Shown here: in pieces, positions 9,058 through 20,410 of the stretch
Numbering within the stretch: position 1 is the first letter of the stretch
Layout of the letters: each line of letters opens with the position of its first letter
Assembly: GCA_002709085.1 (NCBI GenBank)
Contig: PAPR01000025.1
Coordinates: 33,796 to 97,795 of the forward strand
Reading direction: 5' to 3'
DNA length: 64,000 nt
DNA from: Pseudooceanicola sp.
Lineage (GTDB): Bacteria > Pseudomonadota > Alphaproteobacteria > Rhodobacterales > Rhodobacteraceae
Made by a program: the position numbers and the translations under genes
Notes under the pieces: generated by a model
Told to the model about the DNA's origin: nothing
Seen by the model: the letters and a program-made list of their open reading frames with translations, nothing else
Database searches by the model: none

Positions 9058-10197
9058 TCAATAGACGCCGCCATCAGAGGCGCGCTTTGAGAATTCGGTT
9101 TCGCCACCGGCGGCAAGCGTCTTGGCCTGCTCGACCCAGGTGTCGCGCATCACGCGGCCCTTGGCGCCTTTGACGTTCTGTTCGACCCAGGCCGCCTCGT
9201 CCGCTGTCCAGGTCGCGATCTGATCAAAGTGGTAGTAGCCCGCCGTATTCAGCGCGGCGTTCAGCTTGGGGCCTACGCCCTTGATCCACCTCAGATCATC
9301 CGCGCCGCCTGCGCGTGGTGCGGCGAGGCCCTCGGGCTTTGTCCCTGCGGCGATGGCGGCGGTTTCATCGGCGACCACCGGCACAGCGGCCGGGGGATCC
9401 GCAGGGGTGGCGATGTTGGTGCCGCCCTCGGACTGGATGTCGGCGATACCCTCTTCGGCAATTTTCGGTTCGGCGGTTGGCGTGGGCTTAGCGGTTGGCG
9501 TTTCCACGGATTTTGTCGCGACGGGCGCGTCGGCGTCGGAAGGCGCGTCGTCGGGGGCAGCTTTGGCGGCGGAATTGGTTTCATGCGCCACAGTATCTGC
9601 AGAGGTGGTCTTGGCAGGCGTCTCAGGCGCTGATTCGGCCAGCTCAGCTTTGACAGACCCGTCCGTGTCCGCCGTGGAATCGGCCTTGGCTACAGCAGGC
9701 TTTGTCGGTGGGGTCGGTGAATCCTCAGTCCGGGCTCCGCTTGCTGGCGAGGGTGTCGTCGTGCCTTCGCTGGCCGTGCCATTCAGACCTGCCTGACCCG
9801 CGTCCGTCGAGGAGACGGGCGTCACGCTTTCGCTTGGTCCCTGCGAAGGCTCATCCGGCGTCGTCGCCGGCGGCTCTACCGGTTCAACCTCTGGTGCAGC
9901 GGGGGCGGTGGTCGGGACGGTCGAGACCGGCGGAACCGAAGGGGTCACCGCGCCGGGGGTCGTCGCAGTGCCCGTCGATTGCGCGCTTGTCGAGCCGGTC
10001 GATTGGCCGGTCATCGTCATGGTCGCGTCATCACCACCGCACAGGAAGCGAGTGAGCAAGATGCCCACGCCCGCGGCAATTACAACGGCAAGGATCAGGA
10101 CAAAGAGGAACCACATCGCACCAGTCATCAGCACGAGAGCGACAATGCCCACGAATGCAGCGATGACCCAGCAGATCATTTTGCAATTATTGCCCAT
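9058..10197 (-). CDS. membrane-anchored protein with a C-terminal H3TH-like domain shared with NuoE
   Basis: A 379-residue protein in three parts. Residues 1-53 hold two hydrophobic helices, with cysteines at 5, 9 and 53. Residues about 55-290 are a low-complexity Thr/Pro/Ala/Glu-rich linker. Residues 293-379 are a compact domain with an IKGVGP motif like helix-hairpin-helix/H3TH proteins. That final domain aligns without gaps to the last part of NuoE encoded next door: 53 of 87 positions are identical by hand count. It is therefore probably a membrane-tethered paralogue of the NuoE extension. Similar stand-alone proteins are sometimes labelled predicted 5' DNA nuclease (COG3743), but nothing here shows nuclease activity. 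It follows nuoE by 27 bases. Confidence 0.8.
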   Translation of the reverse strand: MGNNCKMICWVIAAFVGIVALVLMTGAMWFLFVLILAVVIAAGVGILLTRFLCGGDDATMTMTGQSTGSTSAQSTGTATTPGAVTPSVPPVSTVPTTAPAAPEVEPVEPPATTPDEPSQGPSESVTPVSSTDAGQAGLNGTASEGTTTPSPASGARTEDSPTPPTKPAVAKADSTADTDGSVKAELAESAPETPAKTTSADTVAHETNSAAKAAPDDAPSDADAPVATKSVETPTAKPTPTAEPKIAEEGIADIQSEGGTNIATPADPPAAVPVVADETAAIAAGTKPEGLAAPRAGGADDLRWIKGVGPKLNAALNTAGYYHFDQIATWTADEAAWVEQNVKGAKGRVMRDTWVEQAKTLAAGGETEFSKRASDGGVY

Positions 10198-10224
10198 CTG
10201 TCCGTCCCCTTAGCTGTCAGTGTT

Positions 10225-11673
10225 TCAGTCGTAGACGTCGCCTTTTTTCACCCGACCGGAAAATTCGGTGGACCCGCCATCCGCGAGGATACGGGCTTGT
10301 TCGACCCATTTGTCGCGGCTGGCGCGGCCCTTGAACCCCTTGAGGTTGAGATCGACCCAGGCCAGTTCGGCTTCCGTGAACCGCGCGATCTGATCGAAAT
10401 GGTAGATACCCATGTCGTTGCACATCTTTTCCAGTGCAGGACCGATGCCCTTGATCTGCTTGAGGTTATCTGCGCCACCTTCGCGCGGAGCGCTCAGAGC
10501 CGCGGGCTTCGTGCCCTCCGACGCGGCGCTGTCCGCTACGACGCTGCCGCTTCCGGTGCTCTTTGGCGCGGCACTCTCCGGCGCGGGATTTTCGGTCGGC
10601 TTGCCCCCTGCCCCGGTCGCTGTCGATTTGGCATCCGGCGCGGTCGCTTGGGTTTCAGCGTGAGAAGTCGTCGTATCCGCCTCCGGCGTGGTCGCATCGT
10701 CCGTCGCCTCGACCTCGGGATCGGTGGCGGTCTCCGCGCCCTTCACCTGGCTTGTCGCCTCGGGTACCGGGTCGCTCTCACCGGAGGACACGGTTGCGCC
10801 GTCGCCTTCAGGCTCGCGCTTGGAGATGGGCCGCGCTTCGGAATCGGCCTGCGCCTCCTGCTCCGTCACCCCGGTCTTGTCGGCGGGCGCACCCTCGGCA
10901 GGCCGGGGCTCATCGCGAAGCGCACCGCCCCTCGGGTCCTCGACTGCCGGCGCCTCGGGGCGCGCCGTGTTCAACCAGGGAGTCAGGATGGGAACTTCGC
11001 TGCCATCGATCCGCTTGACCGTATCGCCCAGCTCTGTCGCCAGCGCGACGGAGGCGTTGTGCTGCGTGCGCCCGCTTTCGTATTCGGTCAGCGACGTGAG
11101 GCCCTTGAGCGGCTCGGCGGCGTAGCGTCCGTTCTGCGGACCCGGCGTAGGCACCTTGCCCGCCGCCAATTCCGCGATGATCTCGCGCAGGCGGTCGGCG
11201 GTCAGATCTTCGTAGTAATCCTTGCCAATCTGGGCCATCGGCGCGTTGGCGCAGGCCCCGAGGCATTCGACCTCTTCCCATGAGAACTTGCCATCAGCGG
11301 AAACCTGATGCGCCTTGGGGGCGATCAGTTCCTGACAGACCGCCACGAGGTCTTCGGCGCCGCAGATCATGCATGACAGGGTGCCGCAAATCTGGATGTT
11401 CGCAATGGACCCGACAGGTTGCAGCTGAAACATGAAGTAGAATGTCGCGACTTCAAGCGCCCGAATATAGGCCATGCCCAGCATCTCGGCGATATGTTCG
11501 ATCGCCGGACGGGTCAGCCAGCCCTCCTGCTCCTGCGCGCGCCACAACAGCGGAATGATGGCCGAGGCCTGACGGCCCTCGGGGTATTTCGTCACCTGCG
11601 CCTCGGCCCATTTCTGGTTTTCCGGGCTGAAGGCAAAACTGGCCGGTTGGTCTTTGTGAAGGCGACGCAGCAT
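10225..11673 (-). CDS. nuoE: NADH-quinone oxidoreductase subunit E with C-terminal extension
   Basis: The 24-kDa-type thioredoxin-fold subunit of the NADH-oxidising module, carrying [2Fe-2S] cluster N1a. Ligands C96, C101, C137 and C141 are visible. The protein has 482 residues, roughly twice a usual NuoE (about 160-240). After residue about 210 comes an acidic Thr/Ala/Glu-rich linker, then from about residue 395 a globular domain with an IKGIGP helix-hairpin-helix-like motif. The same domain ends the downstream membrane-anchored protein (9058-10197). The start overlaps the upstream lipoprotein stop by one base. No frameshift or stop lies between the domains, so the fusion is genuine as read. 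Confidence 0.95.
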   Translation of the reverse strand: MLRRLHKDQPASFAFSPENQKWAEAQVTKYPEGRQASAIIPLLWRAQEQEGWLTRPAIEHIAEMLGMAYIRALEVATFYFMFQLQPVGSIANIQICGTLSCMICGAEDLVAVCQELIAPKAHQVSADGKFSWEEVECLGACANAPMAQIGKDYYEDLTADRLREIIAELAAGKVPTPGPQNGRYAAEPLKGLTSLTEYESGRTQHNASVALATELGDTVKRIDGSEVPILTPWLNTARPEAPAVEDPRGGALRDEPRPAEGAPADKTGVTEQEAQADSEARPISKREPEGDGATVSSGESDPVPEATSQVKGAETATDPEVEATDDATTPEADTTTSHAETQATAPDAKSTATGAGGKPTENPAPESAAPKSTGSGSVVADSAASEGTKPAALSAPREGGADNLKQIKGIGPALEKMCNDMGIYHFDQIARFTEAELAWVDLNLKGFKGRASRDKWVEQARILADGGSTEFSGRVKKGDVYD

Positions 11674-11987
11674 CAGGCACAGGCTCCGGTCGTCAGTTGG
11701 ACACTACCGTCTTCAAGACGGACGGCCTGCTTGTTGGCGATCTTGTAGGCGGTCATTTCGAGGACTTGCTGGCGGCTCATGCCCGTCTGGATTTCGACCG
11801 GCAGGTAATCCTTTTCGCTGCGCATCTTGCACCCGACCGAAGCGACAGCCGCATCATAAGAGGTTACGGCATCCAGCGGCACGCCCTGCGGCGGCATCGC
11901 ACAGGCGGCAAGGGACAGAACGGTCAGGCCGAGGGCCACAGTCCGCAGGGAGGTGCGCGAAGCGAGGGGGGAGGTCAATTTGATCAC
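11673..11987 (-). CDS. predicted lipoprotein within the nuo operon (between nuoD and nuoE)
   Basis: A 104-residue predicted lipoprotein: a basic and hydrophobic N-terminus and a lipobox-like [10 protein letters not shown] (Cys about residue 29). The mature part has the pattern [21 protein letters not shown] and two more cysteines (ASVGCKMR and a C-terminal TGACA). Its ATG overlaps the nuoD stop by 4 bases and its stop overlaps the nuoE start by one base, so it is tightly coupled to both. No function recognised. Confidence 0.75.
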   Translation of the reverse strand: MIKLTSPLASRTSLRTVALGLTVLSLAACAMPPQGVPLDAVTSYDAAVASVGCKMRSEKDYLPVEIQTGMSRQQVLEMTAYKIANKQAVRLEDGSVQLTTGACA

Positions 11988-13204
11988 CGGTCAATTTCTC
12001 CGAATACGATGTCGAGCGTGCCAATGATGGCCGCGACGTCGGCCAGTTGATGGCCCTTTGCGATGTAATCCATGGCGGCAAGGTGCGGATACCCCGGCGC
12101 GCGCAGCTTGGCCCGGTAGGGTTTGTTGCTGCCGTCGGACACGATGTAGACGCCGAATTCGCCCTTGGGGGCCTCGACTGCGGCATAGGTCTGACCCGCG
12201 GGAACCTTGAACCCTTCTGTGTAGAGCTTGAAGTGATGGATCAGCGATTCCATCGAGGTCTTCATGTCCGTTCGCGAGGGCGGCGTGATCTTGCCACGCG
12301 CGAGGATATCGCCCTGCCCTTCGGGCGCGCGCAGCTTCTCGATCGCTTGCCGGATGATGTATGTCGACTGGCGCATCTCTTCGACCCGGCAGAGGTAGCG
12401 ATCATAGCAATCGCCGTTCTTGCCCACGGGGATTTGGAAGTCGAACTCGTTGTAGCACTCATAGGGTTGCGAACGGCGCAGGTCCCAGGCCAGCCCCGAT
12501 CCACGCACCATGACGCCGGAAAAGCCGTAGCGCTGAATGTCGTCCTCGGTGACGACGCCGATGTCGACGTTGCGCTGCTTGAAAATCCGGTTCTCGGTCA
12601 GCAGGGTGCCAAGGTCGTCGATGAAGTCAAAGAACTGGTCGGCCCAGGCCTCGATATCGTCCAGCAAGGCCGGCGGCAGATCCTGATGTACGCCGCCGGG
12701 GCGGAAATAGGCCGCATGCAGACGCGCGCCACAGGCCCGTTCGTAAAAGATCATCAGCTCTTCGCGCTGCTCGAACCCCCAGAGAGGCGGGGTCAGCGCA
12801 CCCACGTCCATCGCCTGCGTCGTGACGTTCATCAGGTGGTTCAACACGCGCCCGATCTCGGAATAAAGCACCCGGATCAGGGAGGCGCGGCGCGGCACTT
12901 CCACGCCTGTCAGCTTTTCGATGGCGAGGCACCAGGCGTGTTCCTGGTTCATCGGCGCGACGTAATCGAGGCGGTCGAGATAGGGCAGGTTCTGCAGGTA
13001 GGTCCTGCTTTCCATCAGCTTCTCGGTACCCCGGTGCAACAGCCCGACATGCGGGTCGCAGCGTTCTACGACCTCACCGTCAAGCTCCAGAACCAGACGC
13101 AGTACCCCGTGCGCCGCAGGGTGCTGCGGACCGAAGTTCAGGTTGAAGTTGCGGATCTTCTGCTCGCCCGTCTGGGCGTCACCGAATTGGTTCGCGCCGT
13201 CCAT
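11984..13204 (-). CDS. nuoD: NADH-quinone oxidoreductase subunit D
   Basis: The 49-kDa-type subunit that forms the quinone pocket with NuoB and is related to [NiFe]-hydrogenase large subunits. It is 406 residues, full length. Signatures: [21 protein letters not shown] (about residues 21-41), [15 protein letters not shown], a quinone-pocket His in GPQHPAAHG, and a C-terminal DIVFGEIDR ending typical of the family. It is separate from NuoC, unlike the fused NuoCD of enterobacteria. It overlaps the neighbouring genes by 1 and 4 bases. Confidence 0.97.
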   Translation of the reverse strand: MDGANQFGDAQTGEQKIRNFNLNFGPQHPAAHGVLRLVLELDGEVVERCDPHVGLLHRGTEKLMESRTYLQNLPYLDRLDYVAPMNQEHAWCLAIEKLTGVEVPRRASLIRVLYSEIGRVLNHLMNVTTQAMDVGALTPPLWGFEQREELMIFYERACGARLHAAYFRPGGVHQDLPPALLDDIEAWADQFFDFIDDLGTLLTENRIFKQRNVDIGVVTEDDIQRYGFSGVMVRGSGLAWDLRRSQPYECYNEFDFQIPVGKNGDCYDRYLCRVEEMRQSTYIIRQAIEKLRAPEGQGDILARGKITPPSRTDMKTSMESLIHHFKLYTEGFKVPAGQTYAAVEAPKGEFGVYIVSDGSNKPYRAKLRAPGYPHLAAMDYIAKGHQLADVAAIIGTLDIVFGEIDR

Positions 13205-13419
13205 CAGATTGCCTCCGCGTCACTGGGCCAGCGTTTGAACGCCAGGTACCAGACCAGAATGGGGAAAAGGGGCGGAAAGATCGCCAGCAGCGCCAGCGCG
13301 CCGGGGCTGCCGCTGCGCGCAAGCAGTTTCCACAGCGCCCAGATATTGACCACCCAGACCACCAGGAAGACGATCATCGGGAACCCGCCCATCATGCCGC
13401 CCATCGTACCACCCATCAT
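13204..13419 (-). CDS. small membrane protein between nuoC and nuoD
   Basis: A 71-residue protein. A Met/Gly-rich N-terminus ([12 protein letters not shown]) is followed by two hydrophobic helices (about residues 15-33 and 40-60) and a short basic tail. Its ATG overlaps the nuoC stop (ATGA) and its stop overlaps the nuoD start by one base, which argues that it is translated. No family is recognised. The Met-rich start could bind a metal, but that is speculation. Confidence 0.7.
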   Translation of the reverse strand: MMGGTMGGMMGGFPMIVFLVVWVVNIWALWKLLARSGSPGALALLAIFPPLFPILVWYLAFKRWPSDAEAI

Positions 13420-14021
13420 GCTTCGGACTCCTTCTCATCGCCGGGAAGGATATATTGCGCACCCTCCCACGGGGACATGAAGTCGAACTGCCGGTATTCC
13501 TGAACCAGCGAGACGGGTTCGTAGACGACGCGCTTGGCGGCTTCGTCGTAGCGCACCTCGGTGTAACCGGTGGTCGGAAAATCCTTGCGCAGCGGATAGC
13601 CGCGAAACCCGTAGTCGGTCAGCAGGCGGCGCAGATCCGGGTGGCCGGAAAAGATGATGCCGAACATGTCGAAAACTTCGCGCTCAAACCAATTGGCACT
13701 TGGGTGTGGTTCAGTGATGGTCGGGACCATCTCATCGTCACGGACCGAAACGCGCAGGCGCACACGGTGGTTCTGGTACATCGACAGGAAGTGGTAGATC
13801 ACGTCAAACCGCTTGGGCCGGTCGGGATAATCCACGCCGGTGATGTCGATGAGGGTCGAAAACCGGCAGGTGGCATCGCTGCGCAGAAACTCAACAAAAC
13901 CCGCTATATTTGCGGGGGTGACGTCCAGCGTCAGCTCGCCCAGGGTGACATCCCAGGCCAGCACGCAATCCTTGCGCTTGGTCTCGATATAGGTGCCGAG
14001 TTCGTTCAGGGCGTCGCTCAT
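13416..14021 (-). CDS. nuoC: NADH-quinone oxidoreductase subunit C
   Basis: The 30-kDa-type structural subunit of the peripheral arm, 201 residues. The family motif [22 protein letters not shown] is at about residues 111-132, followed by [15 protein letters not shown]. It stabilises NuoD and the interface with NuoG/NuoI. It is an individual polypeptide, not a NuoCD fusion. It follows nuoB by 18 bases and overlaps the small membrane protein gene by 4 bases. Confidence 0.96.
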   Translation of the reverse strand: MSDALNELGTYIETKRKDCVLAWDVTLGELTLDVTPANIAGFVEFLRSDATCRFSTLIDITGVDYPDRPKRFDVIYHFLSMYQNHRVRLRVSVRDDEMVPTITEPHPSANWFEREVFDMFGIIFSGHPDLRRLLTDYGFRGYPLRKDFPTTGYTEVRYDEAAKRVVYEPVSLVQEYRQFDFMSPWEGAQYILPGDEKESEA

Positions 14022-14039
14022 CTTATCCTCGGTCCCCTC

Positions 14040-14657
14040 TTAACGGGTTATCGTGCCGGTGCGGCGAATTTTCCGGGCCAGCTGCATGATACCATAAAGC
14101 AGCGCCTCGGCGGTCGGCGGGCAGCCGGGCACGTAGATATCCACGGGCACGACACGGTCGCAGCCCCGCACCACGGAATAGCTGTAGTGATAATAGCCGC
14201 CGCCGTTTGCACAGGAGCCCATGGAGACGACGTAACGCGGCTCGGGCATCTGGTCGTAGACCTTGCGCAGCGCCGGGGCCATCTTGTTCGTCAGCGTACC
14301 GGCGACGATCATCACATCGGACTGGCGCGGGCTGGCGCGCGGCGCGATGCCAAAGCGTTCGGCGTCATAGCGCGGCATCGAGGTGTGCATCATCTCGACC
14401 GCGCAGCAGGCCAGACCAAAGGTCATCCAGTGCAGGGAGCCGGTGCGCGCCCAATTGATCAGATCCTCGGTCGAGGTCAGCAGGAACCCCTTGTCCTGAA
14501 GCTCGCGATTCAGCACCTGCGTGGTGTGGTCCTTGTCCTGGCCGGCAGCATTTTCGCCGTAGGCCGCCATGGCGGAGGGACCGGATTTCACACGCGGGGT
14601 CTGGGTGAAATCACCCTGAACCGGTGTCACCAGCGCATCGTCTTGCTTCACTGCCAT
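14040..14657 (-). CDS. nuoB: NADH-quinone oxidoreductase subunit B
   Basis: Carries the terminal [4Fe-4S] cluster N2 that reduces quinone. Ligands C84, C85 (the tandem CC in [10 protein letters not shown]), C149 and C179 are visible. The start [10 protein letters not shown] gives 205 residues. A longer frame would run deep into nuoA, so the ATG at 14655-14657 is chosen, overlapping the nuoA end by 10 bases. The N-terminal ~45 residues are poorly conserved and hydrophilic. Confidence 0.96.
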   Translation of the reverse strand: MAVKQDDALVTPVQGDFTQTPRVKSGPSAMAAYGENAAGQDKDHTTQVLNRELQDKGFLLTSTEDLINWARTGSLHWMTFGLACCAVEMMHTSMPRYDAERFGIAPRASPRQSDVMIVAGTLTNKMAPALRKVYDQMPEPRYVVSMGSCANGGGYYHYSYSVVRGCDRVVPVDIYVPGCPPTAEALLYGIMQLARKIRRTGTITR

Positions 14658-15013
14658 TCCAGCGCCCCCTTCTTCCATTCGTAGGCAAAGCCGATTGTCA
14701 GGACACCGAGGAACACCATCATCGACCAGAAACCGGCCATCGAGATATCCTTGAACGCCACGGCCCATGGAAACAGCATCGCGATCTCCAGATCAAAGAT
14801 AATGAACAGGATCGACACCAGATAGAACCGGACGTCAAATTTCATCCGTGCGTCGTCGAACGCATTGAACCCGCATTCATAGGCCGAAACCTTTTCCGGA
14901 TCCGGGTTACGGACCGCAATGACGAGGGCCGCGAGGATGAAAACAAGGCCCAACCCGATGGCAACGGCGAGGAAAACGAGAATGGGAAGGTATTCCCTGA
15001 GCATCTCTTCCAC
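14648..15013 (-). CDS. nuoA: NADH-quinone oxidoreductase subunit A
   Basis: Three-helix membrane subunit of complex I (121 residues). The conserved loop [20 protein letters not shown], with the quinone-site Cys, is visible at about residues 41-60. A GTG start at 15011-15013 is chosen because AAAGGAG lies 8 bases upstream and gives the usual length; the ATG three codons later (118 residues) is the alternative. It is the first gene of the nuo operon, with a 358-base intergenic region upstream. Confidence 0.93.
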   Translation of the reverse strand: MEEMLREYLPILVFLAVAIGLGLVFILAALVIAVRNPDPEKVSAYECGFNAFDDARMKFDVRFYLVSILFIIFDLEIAMLFPWAVAFKDISMAGFWSMMVFLGVLTIGFAYEWKKGALEWQ

Positions 15014-15371
15014 TTGGATGGCTCCTTTCGAGGTGGGCGGGACGGGCTGTTCGTGCCACAATCCAGGCTGTGAGCGGTTTACTCCCCACCTATGCTATGG
15101 TCAACCAAAGCGCCACAAATTCGCCAAATTGAATGCTGCGCGTGCGAGGGGAGCTTTTGAGACCTCAGAGCGGACGCTGGGAAAGGGACGCGCGGCGATG
15201 GAAACGCATACCCTCAGAGGTCTGCCCGAATGTCGCGACGCTCGCGCGGGACCCCAAGGTTATACGCGATCTCGTTATGGAACTCTTGGGACCGGGGCCG
15301 ATCTGGCCAAGCCGACGGCGCCTAGGTCATTCGCGCCCTGAGCGCACCGCAACACTTACGCACCGTAACAT
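15014..15371. other. intergenic region upstream of nuoA
   Basis: A 358-base stretch between the nuoA start and the downstream end of the GST gene. It should hold the nuo promoter and the terminator of the ivd-mcc-gst operon. The nuoA-proximal 100 bases contain a promoter-like pair (15076-15104). Open frames on the plus strand exist here, but none has a convincing start, family similarity or length. I see no strong terminator hairpin and no tRNA. Confidence 0.6.
15076..15104 (-). promoter_or_regulatory. possible promoter of the nuo operon
   Basis: On the minus strand TTGACC (15099-15104) is followed after 17 bases by TAAACC (15076-15081). The -35 is a good match and the -10 is weak. It lies about 63 bases before the nuoA GTG. 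Prediction by eye only. Confidence 0.35.
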
Positions 15372-16037
15372 TCACTCATCCCACGCCGGGTAAAAGTCGC
15401 GGGAATATACCCCCGCCTCCTTCGGCGGCAGAGCCTTGCGAAAGGCCGGCCTGTCCGTGATGCGGTCATACCAGGCACTCAGCTCGGGATATTCGTCCGT
15501 CTTGGCGAAAAAACGTGCCAGGTAAACAGCCTGCCCGACCGCGATATCTGCCGCCGAGAAGCCCGACGTCAGCAAGTGATCGCGGTTCTCGACAGGGGTG
15601 GAGAGGCGATTTTCGATTGCAGCGTAGCATTTCTCCAGCCGGGCCGCCTCCAGCTTCATCACGGTTCGGGACCGCATGGAATCATCGTAGAGCGCGACGT
15701 GCTGTTGGGTCAGGGCGACACTGTGCTGAGTGATGGTTTCGGCAAAGTTCAACCAGACCAGCCAGTCCGGGCGGTCAAGGTCCCTAGGTTCACGCCCCAG
15801 CCCACGCTCGGGAAACCGTTCGCAGAGGATCTGCATGATTGCGATGGATTCAAAGTAGGTCTCGCCATACATCTCCAGCGCGGGCACGCGCCCTGCGGGC
15901 GACAGCGACAGGAAGCTGGGCGCGCGCAGGGATTTGTCGAACGGATATGGCACGACCTGAAAGTCGACCTCCAGTTCCTCAAGCAACCAGAGCACCCGCA
16001 TCGACCTGGTCTGCGGACAATGGTGCAGTGTGATCAC
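15372..16037 (-). CDS. glutathione S-transferase family protein, second of a pair
   Basis: A 221-residue cytosolic GST. The N-terminal thioredoxin-like domain starts MITLHHCPQTRSMRVLWLLEE and contains the SPAGRVPALE glutathione-site segment (the cis-Pro is conserved) and YFESIAIMQIL. An all-helical C-terminal domain follows, containing SGFSAADIAVGQ, the typical N-capping motif. Likely reaction: glutathione conjugation or a glutathione-dependent lyase/isomerase; substrate unknown. Its ATG overlaps the stop of the upstream GST by 4 bases, so it belongs to the leucine-catabolic operon. Confidence 0.88.
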   Translation of the reverse strand: MITLHHCPQTRSMRVLWLLEELEVDFQVVPYPFDKSLRAPSFLSLSPAGRVPALEMYGETYFESIAIMQILCERFPERGLGREPRDLDRPDWLVWLNFAETITQHSVALTQQHVALYDDSMRSRTVMKLEAARLEKCYAAIENRLSTPVENRDHLLTSGFSAADIAVGQAVYLARFFAKTDEYPELSAWYDRITDRPAFRKALPPKEAGVYSRDFYPAWDE

Positions 16038-16689
16038 GCTTCGACCTCGTAGAAATCCTTGTCGAAGACATTGGACTCTCCGTCCAGGGCCGTGGCCAAC
16101 GCATGTGCCGGGCGGGCCGTCATGCGGTCAAGATAGGCGAGAATCTTGGGGAACCGGTCAAAACGAACATAACGCTGCGATGCGGTCAGGCTGAAGCCGA
16201 CCATGGTATCGGCAGCGGAAAACCCGCTGGCCAGCATGTGGTCCTGACGGCCCAGCAGCTCTTCGATCGGGACGAGTGAGGCCTGAAGGCGACGTGCCTC
16301 CAGTTTGCAAACCGTCTCTGAGCGATCCGCGGGATTACGCAGGAAAATCCATTGCAGGTTCAGCCCGGCGATCAGATGCGCGATGGTTTCGGAATAATGC
16401 ATCATTTCGAGAAACGCGATGCGTTCGGGATCGCCCGGCGCCCGGCCAAGCCCGAATTCGGGCCGCGTTTCGCACAGGTACTCTGTGATCGCGCCGCTTT
16501 CGTATATGACTTCACCGTCGATTTCGAGCGCCGGAATCCGCCCCGCAGGGGATTTCGCCATAAAATCCGGGTGACGCAAGGACCCGTCCTGAATCTTGTA
16601 GGTCTTCACGGTCGGGGTGATCTGCATTTCCTGCAGCAACCAGAGGATACGGAAGGACCGTGCCCCTGGGATGTGGTGTAAAACAGTGC

Positions 16690-16693
<4 letters not shown>
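16034..16693 (-). CDS. glutathione S-transferase family protein, first of a pair
   Basis: A 219-residue GST with the same architecture as its neighbour: thioredoxin-like domain (HHIPGARSFRILWLLQEM, SPAGRIPALEIDGEVIYESGAI) and helical domain with SGFSAADTMVGFS. The two are clearly paralogous by motif order, suggesting an old tandem duplication. Its ATG overlaps the mccA stop by 4 bases. The position directly after mccA suggests a role near the branched acyl-CoA pathway, such as trapping reactive enoyl-CoA derivatives, but that is only inference. Confidence 0.88.
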
Positions 16694-18636
<1,943 letters not shown>

Positions 18637-18640
18637 CACT

Positions 18641-18799
18641 TCACCTATCTTGCATGCGGGGCGCGTTGCCCGCTCCGTCTGTCACCGGGTGACAGGGTTG
18701 AAATTCGCGGCCCATCTCAACGCCGCCACCCGCCGCACGAACGCGCACCTGGCTCCGTAGCGATACGGAAAACGGGCGATCCGGCAGCGAGACAGTCAT
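18641..18799 (-). CDS. possible 52-residue protein between mccB and mccA
   Basis: An open frame of 53 codons (ATG to TGA) that fills the mccB-mccA gap almost exactly: it begins 6 bases after the mccB stop and ends 4 bases before the mccA ATG. About 70 percent of its third codon positions are G or C, like the surrounding genes. The product is MTVSLPDRPFSVSLRS... with no predicted membrane segment. It lacks an obvious Shine-Dalgarno sequence and would depend on coupling to mccB. It could also be chance in GC-rich DNA. Confidence 0.4.
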   Translation of the reverse strand: MTVSLPDRPFSVSLRSQVRVRAAGGGVEMGREFQPCHPVTDGAGNAPRMQDR

Positions 18800-18805
18800 C
18801 GGCGA

Positions 18806-20410
18806 TCACATGCGGAAGACGCCAAAGCGGGTCTCCTCGATCGGGGCGTTCAGGCTGGCCGACAGGCTCAGCGCCAGCACTTCGCGGCTTCTGCGGGGAT
18901 CAAGGATTCCATCGTCCCACAACCGAGCCGACGCATAAAGCGGATGCGACTGCTCTTCGAACATTTCGATAGTGGGTCGCTTGAACGCCGCCTCCTCGTC
19001 CTCTGACCAGGTACCGCCGCCCCGCTCGATCCCGTCGCGGCGCACGGTGGCCAGAACACCGGCGGCCTGTTCGCCGCCCATGACCGAGATCCGCGAATTC
19101 GGCCATGTCCACAGGAACCGCGGCGAATAGGCACGACCCGACATGCCGTAGTTGCCCGCGCCAAAGGAGCCGCCGACCAGCATTGTGATCTTGGGAACGT
19201 TGGTGGTGGCCACAGCCGTCACCAGCTTGGCCCCATGGCGCGCGATACCTTCGTTCTCGTATTTCCGCCCCACCATGAAACCGGTGATGTTTTGCAGAAA
19301 CACCAGCGGGATCTTGCGTTGCGAGCAGAGCTCGACGAAATGCGCGCCTTTTTGCGCGGCCTCCGAAAACAGCACGCCGTTGTTGGCGATGATCCCGACC
19401 GGGCAGCCCATGACATGGGCAAAGCCCGTCACCAGCGTCTCGCCAAATCGCGGCTTGAACTCGTCAAAGCGCGAGCCGTCCACCATGCGCGCGATCACCT
19501 CGCGAATATCATAGGGGGTGCGCAGATCGGCGGGGACGACGCCGATGATCTCTTCGGGATCATAGGCCGGCGCTTCGGGGGACTGCCATTGCACCGTCGC
19601 GGGCTTGGCCCGGTTCAGGTGGCTGACGGCACGGCGGGCCAACGACAGGGCGTGCATGTCGTCCTCAGCGAGGTAGTCGGCGACGCCGGACAGGCGCGTG
19701 TGCACGTCACCGCCCCCCAGGTCTTCGGCAGTCACGACTTCACCGGTCGCGGCTTTGACGAGGGGGGGACCAGCCAGAAAGATCGTGCCCTGTTCCTTGA
19801 CGATGATGGTGACGTCCGACATCGCAGGCACATAGGCGCCCCCGGCGGTGCAAGAGCCCATGACCACGGCAATCTGGGGAATGCCCTTCGCGCTCATCCG
19901 CGCCTGATTGTAAAAGATGCGGCCAAAGTGATCGCGGTCGGGAAAAACCTCGTCCTGATTGGGCAGGTTCGCGCCGCCGCTGTCGACCAGATAGACGCAG
20001 GGCAGATGGTTTTCCTCGGCGATTTCCTGTGCGCGCAGGTGTTTTTTGACGGTCATCGGATAGTATGTGCCGCCCTTGACGGTGGCATCGTTGCACACAA
20101 CCATGACGTCCTGCCCGTGGACCTGACCGATGCCAGTGATGACACCCGCCCCCGGAGCCGCATTGTCGTACATACCGTGCGCCGCCGTCGCACCCAGTTC
20201 CAGAAAGGCCGAGCCGGGGTCGAGCAAGCCCGCCACCCGGTCCCGCGGCAACATCTTCCCTCGGGAAACATGGCGCTCCCGCGATTTTGCGCCGCCCCCC
20301 TGCGTCGCGGCCTCGGCCGCCGCACGGACGGTTTCGAGCGCGGCAAGGTGCCCCTCCCGGTTGCGCTTGAAGTCTTCGGATGTGGCGATGGCTTGAGAGA
20401 TGAGCTTCAT
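18806..20410 (-). CDS. mccB: methylcrotonyl-CoA carboxylase carboxyltransferase (beta) subunit
   Basis: Carboxyltransferase subunit (534 residues) that moves CO2 from biotin to 3-methylcrotonyl-CoA to form 3-methylglutaconyl-CoA. Both halves of the crotonase-like fold are present. Visible signatures include [24 protein letters not shown] (about 43-66), [52 protein letters not shown] and a C-terminal [19 protein letters not shown]. The tyrosine and glutamate pattern is typical of MccB rather than PccB. A strong GAGGAGG lies 7 bases upstream of the ATG. It overlaps the preceding ORF by 4 bases. Confidence 0.95.
   Translation of the reverse strand: MKLISQAIATSEDFKRNREGHLAALETVRAAAEAATQGGGAKSRERHVSRGKMLPRDRVAGLLDPGSAFLELGATAAHGMYDNAAPGAGVITGIGQVHGQDVMVVCNDATVKGGTYYPMTVKKHLRAQEIAEENHLPCVYLVDSGGANLPNQDEVFPDRDHFGRIFYNQARMSAKGIPQIAVVMGSCTAGGAYVPAMSDVTIIVKEQGTIFLAGPPLVKAATGEVVTAEDLGGGDVHTRLSGVADYLAEDDMHALSLARRAVSHLNRAKPATVQWQSPEAPAYDPEEIIGVVPADLRTPYDIREVIARMVDGSRFDEFKPRFGETLVTGFAHVMGCPVGIIANNGVLFSEAAQKGAHFVELCSQRKIPLVFLQNITGFMVGRKYENEGIARHGAKLVTAVATTNVPKITMLVGGSFGAGNYGMSGRAYSPRFLWTWPNSRISVMGGEQAAGVLATVRRDGIERGGGTWSEDEEAAFKRPTIEMFEEQSHPLYASARLWDDGILDPRRSREVLALSLSASLNAPIEETRFGVFRM

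Noticed and set aside
15133..15393. Plus-strand ORF in the intergenic region upstream of nuoA
   Set aside because: No ribosome site, overlaps the GST 3' end, unlikely composition and no recognisable similarity.
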